Below, piece by piece: positions 1-15,000 of a stretch of DNA of 64,000 bases. The position numbers and the translations under genes are program-made. The stretch's first letter is position 1; every line of letters starts with the position of its first letter. The notes beneath the pieces were generated by a model that was not told the origin of the DNA, made no database searches, and was given only the letters and a program-made list of their open reading frames with translations. Source of the DNA: Lates calcarifer (Eukaryota; Chordata; Actinopteri; Centropomidae); the NCBI RefSeq assembly GCF_001640805.2, contig NC_066833.1, positions 15,562,813 through 15,626,812 on the forward strand, read 5' to 3'.

Positions 1-75
1 ACGCTGAAAAACAAGAAGAGGATGACTGATGACAGTTGCAGCACTCTTAATTATGCGACATGCTCTGGCACTGAC

Positions 76-281
76 CTGCTGAGGAAGCCTGGGAAGGACA
101 GGCGGACAGGGTATCCATAACGAATCATGCGCACCATCTCAAGCACCCCAATATACTGCAGCTGGGTAGACACATGAAAGCTGTCAAAACTGTCTGGCTG
201 ACCGCTGGCGTTGGGGCGCACACACTCCACAAAATGGGGAGTGCAAGTCTGCAGTTTACTGATCAGCTCTGACAATGAGTT
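76..281 (-). CDS. myo16: MYO16 coding exon 26 (SH helices and start of converter)
   Basis: 206 nt, residues 1034-1101 plus 2 nt. It includes [20 protein letters not shown], with the conserved 'TxPHFVRCIxPN' strand, then [20 protein letters not shown] (SH1 helix and lead into the converter). The donor GTCAGT starts at 75, so the gene continues to the left. The acceptor TTTCCCAG lies above 281. Confidence 0.96.
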
Positions 282-3200
282 CTGGGAAAGAAGGGAAAAG
301 AAGAGAGGATACAGTTGAAGGCATTCACTGGTAATTACAATTAGAATAACAGATATGAATACCAGAATGAGTAACATGATCGGATTAACAATATTAGAGT
401 TTGGGTGCGAAGAGCACTGTGGCAGCTCTTCTACAGTAAGCACTACAGAGGGACAGGGAAGGCTCTCTGGCTTTTTCTTTTGATGTCATAAGTTGATGTG
501 TGAGCCACAGTAACTGGAGTGAGATCACAAAGTGTTTGTGACAAAGTGGTCTGATTTTTGGGGGTGTGTTTCTCCTCTGGAGGAAAAAAAACACAAAGAG
601 CTCTTTGCCATTTCTCTGGGTATGTGTGAGGGAGCTTTTCTTCAAGCCCTGAAATCACAGATGCTGCATCCAAGGTCACACAGACGCACACGTACACCCC
701 AACATCCACATACAAGTAAACACTTAACATCTGTTTTTCTGCCTCTCCTCAAACTGACGTCAGTCTAGGCACTGCATATCCTTAGGTACAATGCTCAACA
801 CCTCACCCTTCGTCTTTGAGCGTCACTACCAGCATTTACATTCCCTCCAAACATGCGCATGCACACACAAATGCGTGTGCATGCACACAGTGGCTGTTGT
901 TCATTGTTCATTCATTCATGTGGAGGGCTTCATGTTTGGCTTGGTACAGAATCGTTTTTCTGCCCACTCTCCCCTTCCCTGCCATTCCCTGAGGGACTTG
1001 TCGACCACAAGCCCACAACTCTGATTGTGCAACACACTGGCTTCATTCAAACCAAAGGTGCTGATTCTCTGAGCACATTTCAGCCTCTTGGCGTCATCAG
1101 CAGACACTGAACTGTTCTCTTATTGTTGCTTTATATAGTTATGAAATCACAGTATCCTATTCTGAATAGGTCTTGGGGCTGCATTGTTAAAAAGGTTGTG
1201 TTTTGTGTAATAATAATGTTCAGTGTATAAGGACTACCACCAGGGGGTGGGTGTGCGAGGATGCATCAACTGCAGTTTCATCAAAAAATTCCTGCAGCAA
1301 TTTAAGATCTAATCCAGATGCTGGCAGGTACTCTATGCAGGAAACAGAAAGGAAAAATAAAGCCAAGAGTAAAGTGAACAGAGTGGTTTTGTCTGATTGT
1401 AATCAAAAAATAAATTAAATGTTTTTATATACTTTCCGGAAACAGTTGTTGGCTATTGTGCATGTGGCACATTACCAGTTAGCAGATGCTTAGACAAAGA
1501 ACTGCTGGAATCTGTTGCTCTTACCAGGAAGTAATCAAGTAAGTATAAAAAAGAAAAGTCCAGACAAATTGTTCAATTTAAGCTGTAGCTATTCTAAACA
1601 TTTTTTACTTTACAGAGTATGTTTGTTAAATACTTATTTAGTACAGGACCAGAAGGAGTACGCACTGTGGGAGGAAACTAGCATGAGAGAAAATCCTGTG
1701 CAGACTGAGATGGTTCTTACCCTCAGCTGGACAGCCACTGTGATGGGCCCACACCGCTCCAGTCGCTGGAGGAAGGAGCTTGAGCCTTTCTTCTTCAAGA
1801 TCTGACAACAGAAACAGACAATAGGGAGAAAAAAAATAGATAGCTGTGCACCTTACTTTAAGCAGCATCTGAAGAATATGGAACATATGTACAACATAAT
1901 CACCTATCGTGAAATTAAGCTGTGTGACTTTGATGCTCTATAGGATGTTTGCAATCACACAAAACAGTCCCTATGAATCACTTCTCTGTCAGTCAATTAT
2001 GATGTTTCACAAACTTTAGTCATTTTATTTACAGAGCAAATTTAAAAACAACAAATGTTGACCACAGTGCTTTACAAAGATGAGAAGCCCAACATGACTA
2101 TGGCTTTTATTGTCTTATCCACGATGGAGAGGGGGTTATGCGGAGGTCCTCCTGGATCATGTCCTTCATATATGTTTACAGTCTGCCTACAATGTTGTCA
2201 TCCTGAATATCCTTATTGTAAATGTACTATGTTGCTCTATTCTTTACACACAACATTTATTGCATGTCCATGTCTGTCTGTTTTGCATGCCATGCTGCAA
2301 AGATCACAAAACCCCACTATAGCAAATTTGTGATATTGGGCTATATAAATAAAACTGACTTGTCTGACACTGTCTTATTTACAGTCTCACAGCTGGTGTA
2401 GTACTGCAATATTACTTAATGTTACCGTATAAGGTTTCTGGGACAGATTGGAAAGGTGGATGGGGTCTTATGTAAGTCTTTGCTCTAGATGGCTAATGAG
2501 CCACAGAGACAGCAGGCACGACCCCCACAGAAGTTACACAACCAGCAAGCCTTTTCAGTCACACATGTGCCCCTCTACAATGCGCTTTCCAAAACATTAA
2601 AGCAGATAAAATGGAGACAAACCAAGGTGGAGAAGACAGCCTCAATAAGCAGACTTGATATGTAAAGACTACAATTATCAGGTGTGTGACTTGTGTTTTT
2701 GTGATTGTATATCATGAGAAAAGTGTTTAATCACAGTCATGTCCTGACTGTGTGCATGTGTATGCATGCTTGTGGATTTTCTATCTCTTTGCAGGGCCGT
2801 ACAAACAAATCCAATTCCCAGAGGTTTATATATAGCACAGTGGTGGGAAGTATCTTAAATTAGACTGTTGTTTTTTTCCAAAAATACTATCCCTGTTTTT
2901 CCATTGATCGGCACAGCAGTCCGTTGCCAGTCAGAAGAAAAAGCTTCCAACTGATTGTGTCACTTCCTGACTCACTGTGTTCCTTGAAGTCATCAATTCC
3001 TGTTCTTATATTTTATCTAGTTTCAAATGGCAGTGTGATCAATGTATTTTTGAGCAAATGTATGATTCAAATACACTGGGAAAATTATATAAAATATATA
3101 TAATGGAAAGAAGTTTTGAAGTATGTGTTGCAGTCAGAGGAAGCTACAGGCACAGAGCAGCAAAACCCTGTAGCACTGGACTCACTACACTGTGAACAGT

Positions 3201-6200
3201 GTACTGTACCTTGGTAAGGTCATTGTACCGCCGTTGCTGTTGGGGGACAGAGTTGGCAGTGAAAAGAGAGGCTGATGGCATCCTGTGGAACAACAAGGCA
3301 GCTTTAGGCCCCCTCAGCCCTATGCGGCCCTGAGCTGCTGGCACCAGTGAACCAGTCTGAGTCAGCTTGGACTGGAAGAGCTGCTGCAGTAACACACTCT
3401 CACTAGCTGCCGGGCACAAAGCACAAACACACAGAGAGGGAGGAAAATAAGAGTGAAAAGAAGCAACAGCATTGGTGGAAATAAGGGGGTGGAAGAGAAT
3501 AAGGAGAGGTAAGATGAAGAGATAGAAAGAAAGAAGGAGGGAAGAACAGTGAGGAGGATGTAAACAAGGGAAGAAGAATCAGAGGAGGAGTGAGAGTGGG
3601 GAGGATGCATAAAGTTAGGCATGTAAACAATCAGTTAGGCAACAAGAGGGGGTGGACTATGCCACTCGACAACACGTGGAGCGGTCTACAACAACAATGA
3701 GCTCATTCACAAAGCCAAACAACATGTGTGTGAATGTGGGTGTGTGACTCTCTCCTGAAAGACTGAGAAACAGAGAGGGAGAGGGAGAGAGGAGAAGAAG
3801 AAGAAGAAGAAGAAGAGATGATGACAGGTATGTGTACTAAGCCAAGAAAAAACAAATATAAATCACACTAATTTAAGGACTTAATTACGCACAGCCCCAA
3901 GGGTAACTGTCTTTTCAATTAAAGCAACCATCATCACTACCTGAATACTGACTTACATAGATCTCTTTGAACCTATTAGCCTTAAAGCTTAAGGAGGGAA
4001 TGACATCGATACAGAGAAAAATAATTGTTTGTGTGTCAGTGTATGTAGAACGTCAGCAAGGCATCTCCTCAGTCGGACGCAGGGATAACACCCAAGCGTG
4101 ACTGAAGGGCTAGCTTTGAGAAGATTAGCGTCATCATGGAAATTGTAGCAATTAGGCTGCTGGACACAGGGTTAGCCTGGCAGCCACACAACGACTGCCT
4201 GTGTCATGCTAACCACAACAACCCACATCTGGCACCTTCTATAGACAATATACACACAGACGGCACTGTCTGCTGCACAGTGGGATGAAACGCACACATA
4301 CAAACACAACCGCACTAGGACAAAGAATGGTTTTGTGTGTTGTTAGTTTGGACAAGAGTACATCTTTGTGATCAAGTGTGCTCTAATGCCACAATGTGCT
4401 TAAATGTGTGTTATTGATTGGGTACTTACACTTCATCGTAAACGAGAGATTCTGAGGAAGGAAGTCTTTGTTTCTTGTGAGCGATCCCGTGAGGTCATAT
4501 GAAATCTATTGGAAAAACAAATAATTGATGGACATTCACTTGAATCCTCATTCAATAAATTTACTCTTACATGCAACATAAAATACTAACAATACTCTAA
4601 TTTACATTGACTTGAATCTTTGTAAAAGCACCAACTGGAGAAAACTGGAAAACCTCTACATCATTTTCTAGTTCTCACCTGACAGTAGCAGTGTTTTTTC
4701 TAAATTTCACAAATGCATAAACAGAATCTCTTTCCATTTCTTACTGTCGTGACGAGTGTTGCATTTGCAATGTGAAGAACAATCACACAATCAACAATCA
4801 AGAACAATCACAGACAGTTAGCATGTGTGCGTATCTATATATACAGACAGACCTGTCCAGCATAATGGTTGACAGTGAAAGCTGGGCCCTGGTCTTTGGG
4901 TGGGGGGTTTCCATTTCCATCCTTGGTAGTGAGAGAGAGGCCGTGAGTTGGACTGGAGTCCAGCTGGGCTGACAGCCTCTTGTACATGGCTTGCTCTACT
5001 GGCCGCAGGCTCTGGCTCTCCTCATCTAACACACACAGCAGTCCCTGAGGCCTCTGCAGGAGGAACAAACAAACATTCATATGTTATTTATGTCAGTCAT
5101 GCTCAGACAGTGTCCTTGTGGCACTTTAATTGACCCCCTGAGGGGTTGTGCCTCTGATATCAAATAACTTCAATCATATATTTTATATATTTTTGTGTTT
5201 AATTTTTTTGGCCATTTTTGCAATTATTGAATATAGACAGAAAAAATGAGATGGGTGTGGGTAAAGGGGACTAACTGGCTGTCTGACTGTCAAATGGAAT
5301 TTCAATGAAAAAAAAAGGGCAAAAGCAACTTGTTAAAACCATTCCTAAGTTTAAAAAAAGTGATAAAACTGCTGAATTTCATTTAGTCATGTGATTTGTA
5401 AGCTTTTGACAAAGTTCTGGGTGGACTTACAATGTTGAATTACATCATGAAAGACCAAACTGAACTGGACTGGTCTAAACCAGAAACCTACAGTACCTGA
5501 AGAAAGAAATCCAGAACGGCTGGCTGGTTGCCAGGGGAGCGTTGGGTCTCCATGGCAATGCCCTCCTGCAGACACTCAGCCTGCTCTTGCTGGAATAGTA
5601 CCTCAGAGATGTACTGCCTCAGCCGCTCATTGGTCATGTTCACGCACAGCTGGAACACACACACCACACACTTTAAGACACACATCAACCTGTAAAAACA
5701 CACTTCAATGCACATGATGAAGTTCCTCTGAGACACAATGCTGAATGTTTGTTTTTAAAGCAAACAAATCCATGAATACAATCTCAAACATAGCCTGCTG
5801 TGGCACCAACAGGGAAGTCAATGGGGCATACATGAACTGCCAAAACAACTCATACAAGACACCTGACCCTGAAATTATGAGAACTGTTCACTCTGAAGGG
5901 CCTTTCTGCTATCCTACAATAATATAGTCAAAGTGTTACAGCTGAGACACATGAACTCCTCCTAACCCAGCAGTGGACCAATCACAGCACAGGGAGGAGC
6001 CAATCACGTTGATTGGTCTGGCGAGTGTGCAAGCTTGTCACACTTACTTTAGTTAGGTGTCCCTCTTTTCAACTCAGAATTTCATGCATCTGTCCTTTGT
6101 ACTCTAACTTCATGTTCACATCCAACATGAAAAAAGATGCTAGTTTGAGCAAGGCATACTATCCATGTGATAAAAACACAAACTTGTACATTAGGTGATA

Positions 6201-9012
6201 ATGATTTACTCAAAAATCAAGTGGAAAATGAAAATACTGATGTTGTATTTGGTGCTGTGCTGCTGTTAGCTTTGAGGTAATGTTCAAAGGATTTGTCCAG
6301 TCACTGAAAAGACTCAATGTCCATTTGATCAAAGTGTTAAAATCATACAGAAACATAGTTTCCATATAATTCTACATTTTCATTGTGTCTCAGAGCTTGC
6401 TTGATTGAAAATTGCTGATTTACAGGCATGTTGTTCTGTGCTGCAGACAGCTGTAGTCTTGTTTTTCTTTCATCTATGTCTGTCTATTCTTTGTCTTCAG
6501 GCTAGTCTAGTCCATTAAAGGCTCAGTCTCAGCAGGTGGTTGATTGAGTTAGCTCATTAGCAAAGTGCTGAGCAGGTACAACACACCCCGACAAACACAG
6601 CTCTAATTAACAAGCACTAATGACCCTGATTGTGCAGCGTATGTGTCTGCATGTGTGTGGATACATGTGTGTACAAACATGTCAGGACTTGTTTGTCACT
6701 GATGTACCACATCTACTGTAAGAGATCATCATGTTTGTTTATCCAGAACTTGCTCCTCCCCTCCTCTTCTCTGTGGGTGGTGGTTAATGAGTGTGTGTGT
6801 GTGTGTGTTTGAGCAGGCCTATATTAATAGGCAGCTCAGCAGCAACAATGGAGAAGATGTATTGAGGAAAGAGGCGGGCACTGCCAACACATACCAGAAG
6901 TAGTTTATCTCTCCTTTTTTTTGCTCATTTTGTTGTTTGCTCTCTTTCGGTGACCTGAGTAAAAAAGGTTATGCAATCCCCTGACTTCTGCTTGGATTAG
7001 AGAACATCCAGAGGTCGAGTATGGCTACCAACGTCTTACAGCCACACACACACCACACCACGCACGCACGTGCACGCACACACACACACACACACACACA
7101 CAAACATCATAGTCACAGACACATGCACAAAATCCAGAAGTCAAGAAAAACACACAGTGGCCTTAATAAAAGCTGAGACATGGCTGGTGGCTCCAAAGGG
7201 AGGGAACATAAGCTCTGGGTAGCGGGAATAAGCACTTAGCCTCTTGAGCACGATGAATTACACCCCAAGACACCACACACATACGCACGCACACACAGTG
7301 ATATACAGACTTGTCTGCCTGATCCCTACTGGTCTTACAATGGAGTAGTCTATTAACAGTGCATGCTTGATGAGCCCATGGCAGATTTACAGCCCATAGC
7401 AGGTGAGCTGCATGGAGCTGCACATGTACTCAGTACACTATGCAATGTAATCATTACACACATTGACACACTGACAACATGCAATGGAGTGGGAGAAAGG
7501 CAACTGACAAAAAAATAAGACAAAAGAAACTGAGATTTATATCTAATATGAATCAAATTTAATTTCCAAATTTCCAAAACTTCTGTACATTTAAAAATGT
7601 TATTGCTTTTCCTCGCTTAATACATTAATTTAGTGCATAGTATAGTTGTATGTAGGTGTTGTATGATAGACAAACTACATTAACTAGTCTGATCTTTGTT
7701 GAATGCAGGGTTTAATAATCTCTCCAAGAAGAAACTGGTGTGCTAGTTTCAGGTTGTCACTGTTGTGCAATGAGCACACAGGATGGAATTGCTTGTGTTT
7801 TTGTTACACTGCTGAATATCAAACAGAGGTATAAGCAGGTGAAACTAATTGATCTTGCTCAAACTTAGTGTACAACAACAAAGAAAATTTTGTGAAATCA
7901 TGTCATTGTTACTGACAGTTTTATTCACTAATATGAACAATACAGCCCCAAGACAAATGTAGTGGGGAGAAATTTAATTGGACCTGAGATTTAATTTTGA
8001 ATTAATAATCAGTAAGGATTTCTATTGTGATCCTAAGCACCAAAACTGAATCATACTGTCAAAACAAAATTCTCATCCCTAATCCGCATATACACTCACA
8101 CACGCACACAGGTTTGAAGCTGTGTGTTACGCTAACATCTTGCACACCGGCAGTCATTATATCAGTTGTCAGTTCATCTGAGGACAGCTGGAAATCCCGC
8201 CACAGTCAGCCACAGACCTCACCTCATTCATTACAATTACAGACGAAAATGTTTGGGAGCTAAAATAGATAACAGGCCCAAATATTTCAACAATTTGATT
8301 AAGATCTGTTTGAAATGACAGTGACACATATTATCAGAGACTTTTTTTTTTTAGCTCAGCCAATCATGTTACTCAAGTAATGTCATTACTGCATTTGACT
8401 TAAGTAGAAGAAATCATTTAGCTTGACGAGGCCACGAACACAACACCAATTTGGTTTTTGTTTTTTTTTTCTTTTTTTAGGGTGTTGACTGAAGTCTTAA
8501 AAAATGTTAGCACAGTCCCACCTGCTCAAATCCACTCCTCTGAAATTCTTCAAACCCAAATATGTCCAAGATCCCAATTTCCAGGGCAGGATCACTGGAA
8601 GAGAAAGATTGATAAACAGCATATTTATTATATAACATCACTTTTATTTCAGAATCAACATGAGAACTTGTCTGCTTGCCTGCGTCATTCTGACAAGAAT
8701 TATCATGCTTGTGAGCAGTGTATATGTGTGTGCAATAACACATCTGAAGGGGATGTACCATGAGCAGTGTGGTTGACAAATTTATTATACTCTGTGGTTG
8801 GTGTGTAAATAAGGCAAAGCACAAACACATTCCAGAAGATGCAGCGTGGGTTATATAATTGTGATAACACTTCCCAACATTAACAGCTCCAAGGATCTTA
8901 TGGCCTTGACCTTGGAAGTGTGTGCGTGTGTGTGTGTGTGTGTTTAAGTTTTTTTTTGCGTTGGGTGTGTCCTCCACATCTATGCTACTGCTTAGTATTT
9001 TCCATTTCAGTG

Positions 9013-9046
<34 letters not shown>

Positions 9047-12000
9047 CAGAGCTATACCCAATGCTGTCATCGTGTCCCTGAAGGTAGTCGTTGATATTGT
9101 TGACCAGATAGCTGAAGAGGCGTCCATAGATGGCTTTGGCGAGCTGGTCTCTGCACTGCTCTGACATCTCAATTGTGTGGCACCGAGTGATCACATCACC
9201 TGACACAAAGAGGACATTAAAATGCAATTTCTGGCCCCTGACAATTCAGATGACAGCAAAGTGACAGTATGAGTGTCTTCTGACCACACTGATCACCGTG
9301 TTTATGCTTAACACAGTCGATTTTAGCTTATCACAAATATCTGTCTGCATCTATTCTGACTTGACAACTTGCAGTACAAAACATCCAAACATATTTTTGA
9401 AGTGATTTACAAATAAATGTTGTAGTGTTGCCACTTCATCATTTGTCCACCAGAGAGCACTGACAAGTTGATTCTTTGCATATCTTTCTCACAATAGGGG
9501 AACCTTAAGACACATTTTTATGTTATGTGTTTATGTTAAAACATACATACAGGGCAATATATTGATTGTGAAACTTCACTTTATTATTACTTTTAGATAC
9601 TAGCCTCAAAAATCTGCTATAGGTCAGACTCTAGTTCTTCCTGCTGAAGCTATGTGATCTTACAGAGAAAAAAATCCCAATATGATTGTTTCATGTTTTT
9701 TGCCAAATTGGAATGCCTAATTCCCTATACCCTGGGGTATTATTGGCTTGACATTCACAATGATGCTACTTGCTGAAACCTAAGTTGCTGCACCTCATTA
9801 AAAGCTCTCTTTATAACAGTGTTGACGTTTTTCCTTAACATGTCTTAGCAGACAAGAAATAGGAAGGGCTACCTTTGAAGTATTGAACGTCAGAGGTGAG
9901 GGCTGTGCTTAAGTCATTGGAGGACACCTGCAACATTCCAGCAACTGTGACCAGGAAGACAAAGAGAGACAGATACAGAGTAAATCACACTGACATGGTG
10001 AAAAACATAAAAATAAGAACAATAAACATTAAATGAGCATCAGAGAGGAACTGCTGATAAGATCCAAGAACTTAGTCAGCTCCATGCAGCACTGATATCA
10101 TGCAGGAGGCACAACAAGCTGAGCTCTGCTATAGCTCATTCCTGCTTAATCAATTGGTGGGGCTGGTAGCAATTAGTCATCAGTGGATTTCTGAGCAGAG
10201 CCCAAAAACAAGCAGAAGAAGGTAACAGCAACCTCAAAACCCTTTGCTGAAATCACCAGCCATGACATCACATCTCCTTGACAACAACTGTGTCTTTCCC
10301 GTTCAGGCGCTGATGTCATTTGTTTACCATCTCAAAAAAGGTCAGTTGTCACAGGGACACATGTAGCAGTTGCATAATGAAGGAGCCAGACAGAGAGAAA
10401 ACACTGCCCCAAAGTGGGAAAGTGCGTGTATGAAACACACTCTCTCCTCACCAAGGTTACGTTTTGGCAGAAAATGCAGCTTACCAAACAGGTGACTGTC
10501 TGGCCTTAAGCTAATCCTGGTAAGCTGCCAAGCAGAACTCCAAGGGAGAGAGCAGGAGGGAGGAGCTATGATGATGAGGTAAACCAGTAGAGATAGTGTA
10601 ATGCTTCCCTCCTCCTCACTACCTCCACATAGGGTGGAAATGACGCCTGGTTGTGACAGGGGGACTGACCTCTCTCCAGCAGCTGCAGATCAGAAGGGAA
10701 GGCTGTATCGGCATCTGTCAACGCAGTAAAACGTAGGTCCCCAATATGGAGCACCGCAGATAGCAGCATAAACACTGAGTCAACCTCCTAGCAGAGAGAG
10801 AGAGACAGTGGAAAAAGGAATAAGCAAGACAGAGCAAAGAAAGTGGTGATCTAGAGATAAAATATTTACTACTAGCAGTTGGAAATTGGCAATTGGTGAA
10901 ATCCAAAACATTTGTTTTCTTCTTAATACCAATTTGCACATGAAAGGCTGAGCTCTCTTTTTTGTCATGACCTTAAGTCCAGTGTCTTTTAAAGCACAGG
11001 AGTGGGGATAAGCTAAATTTATCTAAATGTCAACAAATCCCTTGAAAACAGAAAAACACAATCCTACAAACTGATCCCTCTAACAAGCATGTGTAGCCAA
11101 AGTTTATTCTCCCTTGCCATTGACCTCTTTATTGTCCAAAAACACATTGTTTACACAGGAGTATTGTTGGTTTTTAATTTTCAAGGGATTCCTTGACAAT
11201 AACAGAAATATATCATGTTTATATATCTATATATTACTTCAATGTGTTTCAAAATGCAGCCAAAAAAAAGCATGAATACCATTTAGAAACACTGCTTTTT
11301 TAATAACACGTCAACCCTCCTCCCTCCATTCACACACTTCCCACTCTCCCTTCCTCTCTGCCCTTGAGTAGAGGACGCTTAATGGAATACCCCATTACCT
11401 ACTGCTCTGAGAGGGGGGATGTTTGAGTTTGAGGGTGCGTGCGTGTGTGCTGTGTGTGCGTGTGTGTGAATATGTCTGTGTGTGCACTCTCTCAAGGCAG
11501 GATATTGGAGCTGATATCTGGGAGATAAACACAAGCATTAGTCTCTGTCTGACACTCCACACACAGAGAGAAGCCCCCTCCTCCTCCCACTTAGGGAAGA
11601 GAAGAAAGGGAACAAGGGAGAGAAAAGTAGCGATAGGGAGCGTTAATGACGATTGACCTTTGGGTCTGGACTGGGAGTTGTCCCCTGATGAGAGCTTAGA
11701 CAGAGACCAATGGGTGGTCCACCATGTCCACTCCTACTCCCCCACTCCTTCTTGTATCCCTTGGTCTCTCACATTAGTGCCCTAATAATACAGTCTCTAT
11801 TTGCGCTGCTTCTCTGTCCCTTGCTTGCCTGCATGTATCGACTGCTACAGGATTAAAAGGTGAGATAGTGGTCACTCACTGCTGACAGATGCTGACTGGA
11901 AATCTAAGAATAGAACCTGATAACAGGCTGGGAGCACAGCTGGTCGAGCACAGGACGGACTGTGCCATGGCCCACTGCATGCACACTGTATGCATAAATC

Positions 12001-15000
12001 AACGTCCTGTCTTCTGCATTTGGTCACAAAATTTCATATGGTCTTTAGATAGATAATTGAAACAGGTGCTGAATTCCAATTCAGGATCTGTGTCAAATAC
12101 GTCTCAAAAGGTGACACCTGTCTCATTTAAAATGCTTCATGTGCCTGAATTGGTAGAACTGTTGTGTCCTTTGCAGCCCTCAGTGCCCTAGGCTAAAATA
12201 TGAACACGTCATATTGTATCAGTTTGTGCCAGCAAAAGTCTGAGGTAAAATCTCATTAATGACATCATTAAGTGGCTATTTCAGAGTCTGTGACACTTTG
12301 AATTGTCCTTACTCTAAATAACCTTTGAATAAATAGACACAACAGGAGGAGCATGCAGTGCCAGTCAATACCTGCTTGTTGAAGCCCAGGGCTCGCAGGG
12401 CTTGTTTGACTGCAGCAAGGCGTTCCCTGCTCTGGGCAGAGGCTTTAGCTACTGGAGGGTTCTCCCCAGAAAATCCTCCACTGAGATACCTGAAGTAGAG
12501 ACAGAAATCTGAGGCAACATGGACCAATACTTCAGACAACTACAAAAACAAAATAAGCATGGATGACAAGGTGAGGCCTAGTCTTCTAGAGAAAGGGCAA
12601 ACGGGGTTTTAAATCTGTAAGACTGGATCACACAACACAGCAAAGACATACAGACACACAGTGGGTTGATATGATAACAGAGGGGCTAGCGTGCTTCTCA
12701 GGCTCCAGAACAGACTGAGTTGAGTAAGTATTTTTGTTATAGCCATAGTAACTCAAAGTCATAGTCACTCCACAAGTAAGAGCATGCATGAGTAGGGATG
12801 TGTGACACAGACACAAATCATGAAGTAGGAAATACAAATTCATATAAATGTGCAAACATGGACACAGGCACACACATGTACATTACACATTGATACAGCA
12901 CATTCATGCACCGACATGTATTATATCATTAGAGTGGGACTGAACTGTATATTGTGGCCTCTGCAGGTAAGGTCTCTTAGACTGAACTTGAGATGTCTGA
13001 ACACTTAAAGCAACATTAAACTGAAGAGCTCTTGTGATTTTTAGAACTAGTAATACACATATGGCACATGATGGCCTCATACCTATGAGCCAGGACATTG
13101 TTGAGGTACAGTGTGCTCTTCTCCTCAGGCGACAGGCCTTCAGCCATCAGATAGAAGATGCTGAAGTTGTGTTGGTGAGGAGGCAGGTGGACCAGACGAG
13201 CTTTCTCCAGCATGTAGGTGTACACACGGGCTTAAACACCAAATGTGATACATACTTTAATAAAAGGAGTATGTAAATACAATTTCAGCAGTGTTGCTTA
13301 TAGTTCAGTCAGTCCTGAGTATCAAAGGTGCGGCCACTGTTCAAAAACCAGTGCTCTGATCAAATTAACTGGGTTAAATAAGGTCAGCAGGGCTGTAGGA
13401 ATGGAACTCAACAGCACCACAGCAGCAGACTGGTGAGTTTTTAATGCCCCCTCCTGGTGATTCACTACTTTGCACCTGATATTACACTTACAGTAATTTT
13501 GTATGGTTTATGCCTACAGCCAGTTGTACTACTCTTATAAACATAGTGATCCAGACTGTGAAAACAATAGCAATTTTTTCAGTTTTCTTGGCAATTCATG
13601 TTTAGTTTGTTAAAATAATCACAAATAAATGGGCTAAAAAAGAACTGAAGAAATGTTTTACTTAAGGTATAGCAAAACAAACCTAGGATAGCGATAGAAG
13701 AATTTAGTATAACGTCCAGACATTTATCAGCTTTTCATCTTACTCCTACACTATACTACAGTGGCGTAAGAAAGTATTTAAACCACTTCACCTTTAGCAC
13801 ACTGTGTTGTGCATTTAATTTTATTTTCATCGATCAATCTGCACTCTCAATCTAGAATGACAAAGTGAAAATGTGTTTTCAGAAAGTTTAGCAAATTTAT
13901 CAAAAATCCAATACTGAACTGAATATACAAATAGACATAATAAAATAATTCAGACCCTTAATTCAGTACTTTGTTAAAACCCCTTTGACAGCATTTACAG
14001 CTTTGAGTCTTCCTGGATAAGCCTCATCAAGCTTTGCACACGTGGATTTAGACAGTTTATCCCATTTCTGACAGATCCTCTCAAGCTCTGTTAGATTTGA
14101 TAGGAAGTGTGTGCAAACTCTCTCCTCAGATCTTCTGAGGGGCTGAAATCTGGGCTTTGGCTCGGCCAGTCAAGAACAGTCAGAAACTTGAAGTCACTCC
14201 ATGTTTTGTTGAAAGGTGAACCATGGCCCCATCCCTGGTCTTAACTCTGAAGCAGGTTTTCTTTAAGGACCTTGGCTACATTACCTCAATTCTGACCAGT
14301 CTCCCTGTCCCTACTGCTGAGACCCCCCACCCCCCACCCCCTCCACAGCATGATGCTGCTACCACCATACTTCACCACAGGGATTATATTAGCCAGGTGA
14401 TGAGCAGTGCAAAGTTCTGCACAAAAGCTAGATTCTAAAATCTACAGAACAATACAATGTGAAAGTGAGGATTTTCTGAAAGCCACTAGATATAACAATG
14501 AAGCTCATTGACAAACAACTAGTTCACATCCAGTGCTATAGTGACAGAAATGTAGGTTACCTCTGAGCAGTGTCCTCCTCTTATCACAGTACTGAATGGT
14601 CAACAACTTGATAAAGCGGCTTGAGCTGTTGTTCCTCTGGGTCTTTGCGTGGCCAAAGGCCTCCAGAATACAGTTCACCTGTATATCAAACCAAAAGAAA
14701 AGTTAACAGTGCTTTACAATATTTTTAGAATTAGATTTTTACTGTAGAATAAGTATGTTCTGTTTCCATCTTCTTTTCCAATAATGATATTGGTTTACCC
14801 ATAGTACCTCTCTTAGACTTCTAGAGCTATAACAAAATGAGTTCTACTTACATTCCACAGTCTACCACTAGATGTCAATATGCAACCATTATATGGGTAC
14901 TCTCTATTTTTTCTGTCCCAGGATGATCAGAGAGCGAGCTGACCCAGATATCGACAACATAACGATGACTTCATTAGAACACAGTACTTGCACTTGCAGG

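Noticed and set aside
8507..8977. 156-codon minus-strand ORF as a gene
   Set aside because: Only its last part (exon 20) is real. The rest is intron read-through, including a His/Thr microsatellite translation.
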